From the NCBI GenBank assembly GCA_022866585.1, contig JALHUP010000431.1:1-9936 (forward strand): DNA of 9,936 bases. Reading direction: 5' to 3'. The position numbers were made by a program, and so were the translations under genes. Positions 5,879 to 9,936 of the stretch are shown here, piece after piece. Each line of letters opens with the position of its first letter. The stretch's first letter is position 1. Below the pieces are notes generated by a model. That model searched no databases, was not told the DNA's origin, and worked only from the letters and a program-made list of their open reading frames with translations. The DNA is from Candidatus Zixiibacteriota bacterium. GTDB taxonomy: Bacteria > Zixibacteria > MSB-5A5 > SM1-73.

Positions 5879-8161
5879 CTAATTCGTATTTTGACTCTTC
5901 TTCTGTAGCCATTCTTCTCTTTCTAAATAAGTTTCGTCTACCAATACTTCTCTGGCTTTGCTTCCGTCATAGGGACCTACTATTCCCTCCTGTTCCAATT
6001 GATCGATCAGACGAGCCGCTCTTTGATATCCGATGGCTAATCTTCTTTGCAATAGAGATACCGAACCCTGCTTATGCCTTATGACCAACTCCACTGCCCG
6101 CCGAAAAAGATCTTCATCCTTTTCTTTTTCCTCTTCGGGGATCTCACTTGGTTCAGAGGAAAATATGGAGATGGGCTCCACCTCATATCTTTGTGCTTTT
6201 ATAAAATCCACTATCCTTTCGGTCTCCCGGCTGGAGATATAGGCTCCATGAATTCTTCTGGGCTCAGGATGGCCAGGCTGAATGAAAAGCATGTCCCCTG
6301 CCCCTAAAAGCTTTTCCGCTCCATTCATATCCAGGATGGTCCGGGAGTCTATCTTAGAAGCGACCTGGAAGGCAACGCGGGCGGAGAAATTGGCTTTGAT
6401 CAAACCAGTAATCACGTCCACCGAGGGCCTCTGCGTGGCCAAGATCAGATGGATTCCCACGGCTCGAGCCATCTGAGCCAGACGAGTCACCAGACCTTCG
6501 GTGCGGGCGGAGGAGGACATCATCAAATCCGCCAACTCATCCACGATGATTACCAAATAGGGCAGGACTTTCTCCCTTTTTTGTTTGGCATTGTAATCTT
6601 CAATATTTCTCACCCCAGCCTTAGCCAGCTTTCTATATCTTTCCTCCATCTCTATTACAATCTCGGAAAGGACGTATTCCGCATTCTTGGGAGTGGTGAT
6701 CACCGATCTTTCCAGATGGGGGATGCCCTCATAAACCGAAAGCTCTAACATCTTGGGATCGATCATGATAAATCTGATCTCATCCGGGGGAAGCCGGTAT
6801 AAAAGACTGGTGATGATCGCATTTATGCACACCGATTTGCCCGAGCCGGTGGCTCCGGCTATCAAAAGATGCGGCATCCGGCCCAGGTCGGTAACAAAAG
6901 GTTCTCCAGAGGTGGTTTGACCTAAGGCTAAAGCCAATTTCGATTCAGCATTTTGAAAGGCCGGAGAGGTGAGTATGTCTCTTAAATAGACTACTTGAGG
7001 GGTTTTATTGGGAATTTCCACCCCGATGGCCGCTTTGCCCGGAACCGGAGCCACGATCCTCACCTTTCGGGCACGCATGGCTAAGGCTAAATCGTCTGCC
7101 AAGTTTACCACTTGATTCACTTTTATTCCGGCTGCGGGCTTGAATTCATAACGAGTGATAACCGGTCCCGGATACTTTTCGATTCTATCACCCTCAATCT
7201 CCACCCCGAAAGTAGCTAAAGTTTCTTTAAGAATTTTTGCCGTCTGATTTAATTCCTCATTGGAGATGGAAGGTCTGAGGTGGGGTGCTTCATCCAATAG
7301 ATCCAGGGAAGGATATTTATAATCCCACTCTAAACTTTTCTCTTTCCCCCGAACCAACTTCAAAGTGGTTTTAAAGTCCTGGCGAATAGATGGCGCCTCT
7401 TGAGGAAATTCTTCTATTTCTTTTGAAATTGCAGGTTCTTCGGTAGGGGGGAATATCAACTGGCGTTTCTCTTTTTCCTTTCCTATGGATCCTGCGGATA
7501 ATTCCTTTTCTCTTCTTTTCCTTTGCTTTTCAATCCTTTTTAGTTCACGCCATTTGCTTCCCTTGGTAAACACTCTTTCAACCATCCGCTTTGCCAAAAA
7601 GACAAAATCACTCGGCTTCAAAGGGGTAATTATCGCTATCAAAGCTATCAAGAATGCGATCAATAAGGTATAGGAACCGGCAGTTCCAAACAACTTTAGG
7701 CAAAATTTCCCCAAAATCGAGGATAGCCAACCTCCCAAAGTCACGTTTGAAAAATTCACAATCTCCCCACTTTTCGAAACAGGAAGGCTTAACAAAATCC
7801 CTGACACAAGTACAAAGACAAAAGCAAAAAAGGTCTTTTTGGAAAAGGTCGACAAACTAACCTTAGGAAAACTACTCACCCCCAAAAGGATCAAAAAGAT
7901 CGAAACGAAAAATGAGGAGTAACCCAGAGCATAAAAAAGAAGGTAGGAGACCAAAGCTCCCACTGGTCCACAAAGGTTTTTGACCTGTTGGGAAAATGAT
8001 CCAAAGAAGTTCTCAAAAGTTGCCTTTTCTTGCAGAAGCTTAAGATCGGATTGGCGGTCATAAGTTAAAAGCGAGATAAAGATGAACAGAGCCAAAGCGA
8101 TCGAAAGGACTCCCAGTATCTCTTTTTTCCTCTCATCCGATATGAAACTCAAGATCTTCAT
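5879..8161 (-). CDS. ftsK: DNA translocase FtsK
   Basis: FtsK is the septal, ATP-driven pump that moves chromosome ends during division. The 760 residues show the full family layout. Hydrophobic segments at about 14-33, 65-96, 108-127 and 160-180 form the N-terminal membrane anchor. A charged linker of only about 100 residues follows (200-300). The alpha domain spans about 300-400, and the beta motor has Walker A GATGSGKS (436-443) and Walker B LVIIVDELADLM (536-547), plus ATQRPS. A C-terminal winged-helix gamma domain (about 686-740, with LLQRRLAIGYQRAARLIDQL) reads DNA orientation motifs. The short linker is like SpoIIIE and most non-enterobacterial FtsK, and much shorter than in E. coli. 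The ATG at 8161 starts just before the first membrane segment; AAGG lies eight bases upstream within a CCTTAAGG palindrome. Confidence 0.97.
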   Translation of the reverse strand: MKILSFISDERKKEILGVLSIALALFIFISLLTYDRQSDLKLLQEKATFENFFGSFSQQVKNLCGPVGALVSYLLFYALGYSSFFVSIFLILLGVSSFPKVSLSTFSKKTFFAFVFVLVSGILLSLPVSKSGEIVNFSNVTLGGWLSSILGKFCLKLFGTAGSYTLLIAFLIALIAIITPLKPSDFVFLAKRMVERVFTKGSKWRELKRIEKQRKRREKELSAGSIGKEKEKRQLIFPPTEEPAISKEIEEFPQEAPSIRQDFKTTLKLVRGKEKSLEWDYKYPSLDLLDEAPHLRPSISNEELNQTAKILKETLATFGVEIEGDRIEKYPGPVITRYEFKPAAGIKVNQVVNLADDLALAMRARKVRIVAPVPGKAAIGVEIPNKTPQVVYLRDILTSPAFQNAESKLALALGQTTSGEPFVTDLGRMPHLLIAGATGSGKSVCINAIITSLLYRLPPDEIRFIMIDPKMLELSVYEGIPHLERSVITTPKNAEYVLSEIVIEMEERYRKLAKAGVRNIEDYNAKQKREKVLPYLVIIVDELADLMMSSSARTEGLVTRLAQMARAVGIHLILATQRPSVDVITGLIKANFSARVAFQVASKIDSRTILDMNGAEKLLGAGDMLFIQPGHPEPRRIHGAYISSRETERIVDFIKAQRYEVEPISIFSSEPSEIPEEEKEKDEDLFRRAVELVIRHKQGSVSLLQRRLAIGYQRAARLIDQLEQEGIVGPYDGSKAREVLVDETYLEREEWLQKKSQNTN

Positions 8162-8239
8162 ATTTTTGCCTTAAGGTAAAAGTCCCACAAGACTACTTCA
8201 CTCTTTGTGCTTAAGTCATTTTCTTTCTTTAAAGATAAA

Positions 8240-8268
8240 TTTATAACTATTATCTGCAATGTCAACAA
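8240..8268 (-). promoter_or_regulatory. Tentative ftsK promoter
   Basis: On the minus strand a -10-like TATAAA (8240-8245) lies 17 bases after TTGTTG (8263-8268). An overlapping perfect TTGACA (8260-8265) would leave only 14 bases to TATAAA. The region is AT-rich and would give a leader of roughly 70 bases before the ftsK ATG. The hup terminator upstream makes a separate ftsK promoter likely, but the spacing is ambiguous. Confidence 0.4.
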
Positions 8269-8342
8269 AAATGTTTGCGTCCACTGATGGGGTATAGGCG
8301 ATTTTTTAAGGGATTCATCATGAGTTTCTGGATGTCGTCTCG

Positions 8343-8399
8343 CCGCGTAGGCAAGCCTTCACGGCTTGCCTGCCAAGGCATGAAGCCTTGGCTACGCGG
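8343..8399. repeat. Branched palindrome forming a three-way junction
   Basis: The outer stem CCGCGT/ACGCGG (8343-8348 with 8394-8399) encloses two perfect hairpins placed side by side. AGGCAAGCC/GGCTTGCCT (8349-8371) has a five-base loop, and GCCAAGGC/GCCTTGGC (8372-8392) also has a five-base loop. Only T8393 and the loops are unpaired. The first 17 bases recur inverted at 3396-3412, so this is a member of a dispersed repeat family. Confidence 0.8.
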
Positions 8400-8616
8400 T
8401 CAAGCAATACTCTGAAAGTCAATGGGTTGCCAAACCCATAGCAAACAAAAAACACCAAGCTCTTGTTATCTCGTTTCTTAAACCCCACTATCAACCACAC
8501 ACTTTAAATCTTCTCAATACCTACGACTTTGGACGCATCCAACAAAAATATGAAAAGAAGAAAGCAAGAGGAGGTAAATAAGCGAACAAGATAATTCCTT
8601 GGTCCGCAGGGAAATG

Positions 8617-8645
8617 AAAAAGGCAGGGTAGTTAACCCTGCCTTT
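8617..8645 (-). terminator. Rho-independent terminator of hup
   Basis: On the minus strand, 27 bases after the hup stop, an 11-base-pair stem AAAGGCAGGGT/ACCCTGCCTTT (8619-8629 with 8635-8645) with a five-base loop runs into TTTTT (8621-8617). Orientation, stem strength and T-run fit an intrinsic terminator, making hup a single-gene unit. Confidence 0.88.
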
Positions 8646-8671
8646 GTTCACCAAGCATCTTGGAGAAAATC

Positions 8672-8944
8672 TTACTTCACCGCGTCTTTCAGATGTTTGC
8701 CAGCTTTGAACTTCGGTACCTTCGAAGCCGCGATATGGAGGGGAGCTCCCGTTTGAGGATTCCTTCCCGTCCGGGCTTTTCTCCTGGCCAGTGAAAAGGT
8801 GCCGAATCCAACGAAACTGACCTTCTTCCCCTTTTTCAAGGAGCTGGTGACCCCATCAAAGAATACGCTCATGGCCTTGTTGGCCTGCACCTTGGTCACC
8901 TCCGCCTCCTTGGCGATTTTGCTAATCAGTTCCTCTTTGGTCAT
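8672..8944 (-). CDS. hup: HU family DNA-binding protein
   Basis: HU is a small dimeric nucleoid protein that bends DNA without strong sequence preference. The 90 residues match the family along their whole length: the N-terminal MTKEELISKIAKEAEVTKVQ helices, KKGKKVSFVGFGTFSLA, the RNPQTG tip of the DNA-binding arm with the proline that intercalates into DNA, and the C-terminal VPKFKAGKHLKDAV. IHF subunits are the alternative, but the sequence is the plain HU type. The ATG at 8944 is preceded by AAGGGGGTGA, a strong ribosome site. The gene has its own promoter and terminator and points away from the ABC ATPase gene. Its leader can pair with the ribosome site, and its promoter has phased A-tracts and a palindrome, so tight control of expression is plausible. 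Confidence 0.97.
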   Translation of the reverse strand: MTKEELISKIAKEAEVTKVQANKAMSVFFDGVTSSLKKGKKVSFVGFGTFSLARRKARTGRNPQTGAPLHIAASKVPKFKAGKHLKDAVK

Positions 8945-8953
8945 CTACTCACC

Positions 8954-8979
8954 CCCTTACAGATTTAAGGGTTTAAGGG
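8954..8979 (-). promoter_or_regulatory. Leader stem that could mask the hup ribosome site
   Basis: On the hup transcript CCCTTA occurs twice (8974-8979 and 8966-8971), followed by TAAGGG (8954-8959), which is part of the ribosome site. Either CCCTTA can pair with TAAGGG over six bases, the nearer one with a six-base loop. The arrangement could modulate translation. The stem is short, so this is tentative. Confidence 0.35.
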
Positions 8980-9002
8980 TTACTGTTTTTTATCGACAGC
9001 GA

Positions 9003-9062
9003 AAGAATATAATATTCTTGCGGGCTTGTCAAGAACTTTTTTTGTTTTTTTTAAATTTTTTT
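9003..9062 (-). promoter_or_regulatory. hup promoter with A-tract UP element and palindrome over the -10
   Basis: On the minus strand TTGACA (9027-9032) is followed after 17 bases by TATTCT (9004-9009); an alternative -10, TATATT, overlaps at 9006-9011. Directly upstream of the -35 lie three A-tracts (9037-9043, 9045-9052 and 9056-9062) about one helical turn apart, the form of a strong UP element. A perfect 17-base palindrome AAGAATATAATATTCTT (9003-9019) covers the -10. Confidence 0.75.
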
Positions 9063-9080
9063 GCAAAAAAACGCCATTTT

Positions 9081-9148
9081 CCGCCTGTGGAAGGGAAAGA
9101 GGGCTCTTTTCTGACTCATTTAAGTCCCAAAAGAGGGGGGAAAGGCGG
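9081..9148. repeat. Nested inverted repeat in the divergent hup / ABC ATPase region
   Basis: CCGCCT (9081-9086) and AGGCGG (9143-9148) enclose CTCTTTT (9104-9110) and AAAAGAG (9129-9135). The stems are short and the loops long, so it may be a decayed member of the dispersed palindromes or chance. It lies upstream of both divergent promoters. Confidence 0.35.
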
Positions 9149-9201
9149 AGTTTCCAGTCGTATGCTTTCTTTCTGGCTTGAACAAAACCCTTTGGTTTTA
9201 T

Positions 9202-9230
9202 TTGACATTTTGCGACCTTGCGTTTATCTT
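9202..9230 (+). promoter_or_regulatory. Promoter of the ABC ATPase gene
   Basis: TTGACA (9202-9207) is followed, after exactly 17 bases, by TATCTT (9225-9230). Transcription would start near 9237, about 23 bases before the ATG at 9260, with an AAAGGA ribosome site (9248-9253) between them. Confidence 0.65.
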
Positions 9231-9259
9231 TCGTTCTAAAAAGAGGCAAAGGAATTCTC

Positions 9260-9936
9260 ATGTGTGAGGTTATCTTAAAAAATGTAACTAAGATTTTTGG
9301 AAAAAAGAATGTGGTCATTCAAGATGTCAATCTTGAAATCAAAGATAAGGAATTCTTCACCATCGTAGGTCCTTCCGGCTGTGGGAAATCCACCCTTCTT
9401 AATATGATTGCCGGCTTAGAAGAGGTAAGTTCGGGAGAAATTATTTTTGACCAAAAGAGGGTTAACGATCTTCCCCCAGCCAAAAGGGACGTGGCTTTCG
9501 TGTTTCAAAGCTATGCCCTCTATCCTCACAAAAATGTTTTTGAAAATATCGCTTTTCCTTTAAGAATAAGAAGACTTCCCAAAGAAGAAATCAGAGAGAG
9601 AGTAAAAAAGACCGCTTCCATTTTGGAAATAGAACATCTTCTGGACAGAAAGCCAAAAGAGCTTTCCGGGGGGCAAAGACAAAGGGTCGCTTTGGGCAGA
9701 GCTATCGTAAGAAAACCAAAGGTTTTTCTTCTGGATGAACCCTTGTCCAACTTAGATGCAAAATTAAGAGTGTATATGCGAGCGGAATTGAAGAAACTCC
9801 ATAAAGAGATAGAGACGACCATGATTTATGTGACCCATGATCAAGCTGAAGCCATGACCCTCTCGGATAGGGTGGCGATCCTTTTTGAGGGAAGGATTCA
9901 ACAGTGCGACTCCCCGCAGATGGTGTATAACTTTCC
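9260..9936 (+). CDS. MalK/UgpC-type ABC transporter ATP-binding protein, partial
   Basis: The frame is open from the ATG at 9260 to the right edge (225 full codons), so the end lies outside. All nucleotide-binding motifs are present: Walker A GPSGCGKST (37-45), Q-loop Q83 in FVFQSYALYPH, signature LSGGQ (135-139), Walker B VFLLDE (155-160), D-loop SNLD and switch histidine H193 (YVTHDQ). PAKRDVAFVFQSYALYPH and LSNLDAKLR are typical of the ATPases serving sugar and glycerol-3-phosphate importers (MalK, UgpC, MsmX). Members of that group are roughly 350-370 residues with a C-terminal TOBE regulatory domain, which would follow beyond the edge. The substrate cannot be told, as no permease or binding protein is in view; in many bacteria one such ATPase serves several importers. 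A ribosome site AAAGGA lies six bases upstream of the start. Confidence 0.93.
   Translation, partial: MCEVILKNVTKIFGKKNVVIQDVNLEIKDKEFFTIVGPSGCGKSTLLNMIAGLEEVSSGEIIFDQKRVNDLPPAKRDVAFVFQSYALYPHKNVFENIAFPLRIRRLPKEEIRERVKKTASILEIEHLLDRKPKELSGGQRQRVALGRAIVRKPKVFLLDEPLSNLDAKLRVYMRAELKKLHKEIETTMIYVTHDQAEAMTLSDRVAILFEGRIQQCDSPQMVYNF

Larger units (their letters stand above)
8162..8671. other. 510-base gap between hup and ftsK
   Basis: This stretch holds, from right to left, the hup terminator (8617-8645), an AG-rich segment with an orphan AGGAGGT (8569-8575) but no gene after it, the branched palindrome (8343-8399) and a tentative ftsK promoter (8240-8268). The only open frame of any length (minus strand 8318-8500) runs straight through the palindrome, and its product looks random, so I do not call a gene. 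Confidence 0.7.

Noticed and set aside
8318..8500. Sixty-codon open frame on the minus strand
   Set aside because: It crosses the branched palindrome, has no ribosome site, and its product has no protein-like pattern.
8550..8594. Fourteen-codon basic mini-frame and an orphan AGGAGGT at 8569-8575
   Set aside because: The mini-frame has no ribosome site before it, and the AGGAGGT is inside it with no suitable start after it.
8799..9239. Long plus-strand frame across hup and the divergent promoters
   Set aside because: It is antisense to hup, crosses both promoters and has no ribosome site.
8980..9318. Minus-strand frame of 112 codons over the divergent intergenic region
   Set aside because: It overlaps both promoters and the start of the clear ABC ATPase gene, and shows no recognisable features.
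9526..9822. Minus-strand frame of 98 codons
   Set aside because: It is a shadow of the ABC ATPase gene, whose motifs are unmistakable in the plus frame.

Overview
The window looks like chromosome from a Gram-negative (diderm) bacterium. Eight genes lie on the minus strand and one divergent gene leaves on the plus strand at the right end. BamD-like and LolA proteins imply an outer membrane with lipoprotein sorting. Many short palindromic elements sit between and even inside genes. Together with the gene order hup - ftsK - lolA - rimO, this suggests an uncultured lineage near the FCB group (for example Zixibacteria-like), but that placement is recollection of similar gene neighbourhoods and is weak.

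Layout in minus-strand transcription order, from right to left: hup (HU DNA-binding protein, 8672-8944) with a clear promoter and terminator; ftsK (DNA translocase, 5879-8161) with a tentative promoter; lolA (periplasmic lipoprotein carrier, 4935-5645); rimO (ribosomal protein S12 methylthiotransferase, 3431-4765) behind a perfect BlaI/CopY-like palindrome; a spore-photolyase-like radical SAM protein (2350-3162); a membrane-anchored lytic transglycosylase (1558-2223); an unrecognised exported protein with a C-terminal membrane anchor (870-1577), overlapping the transglycosylase; and a BamD/YfiO-family TPR lipoprotein (1-813, running off the left edge). On the plus strand a MalK/UgpC-type ABC transporter ATPase starts at 9260, with its own promoter, and runs off the right edge.

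How they fit together: bamD, lolA, the transglycosylase and ftsK all serve envelope assembly, peptidoglycan remodelling and division, so this is mostly an envelope/housekeeping neighbourhood. Strong AAGGAG ribosome sites 4-5 bases before the starts, and the 20-base overlap, suggest that the transglycosylase, the unknown exported protein and bamD are co-translated.

The most unusual property is not a gene system but the density of short palindromic elements. Intergenic copies lie at 827-860, 2231-2311, 3201-3420, 5696-5778, 8343-8399 and possibly 9081-9148. Elements of the same style also appear inside the coding frames of three exported proteins (bamD 681-770, the unknown gene 1529-1552, lolA 5506-5541). 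In each case they lie in the N-terminal export or linker region, where extra residues would be tolerated. This is reminiscent of Rickettsia palindromic elements. I found no tRNA, rRNA, CRISPR array, transposase, defence or phage gene.
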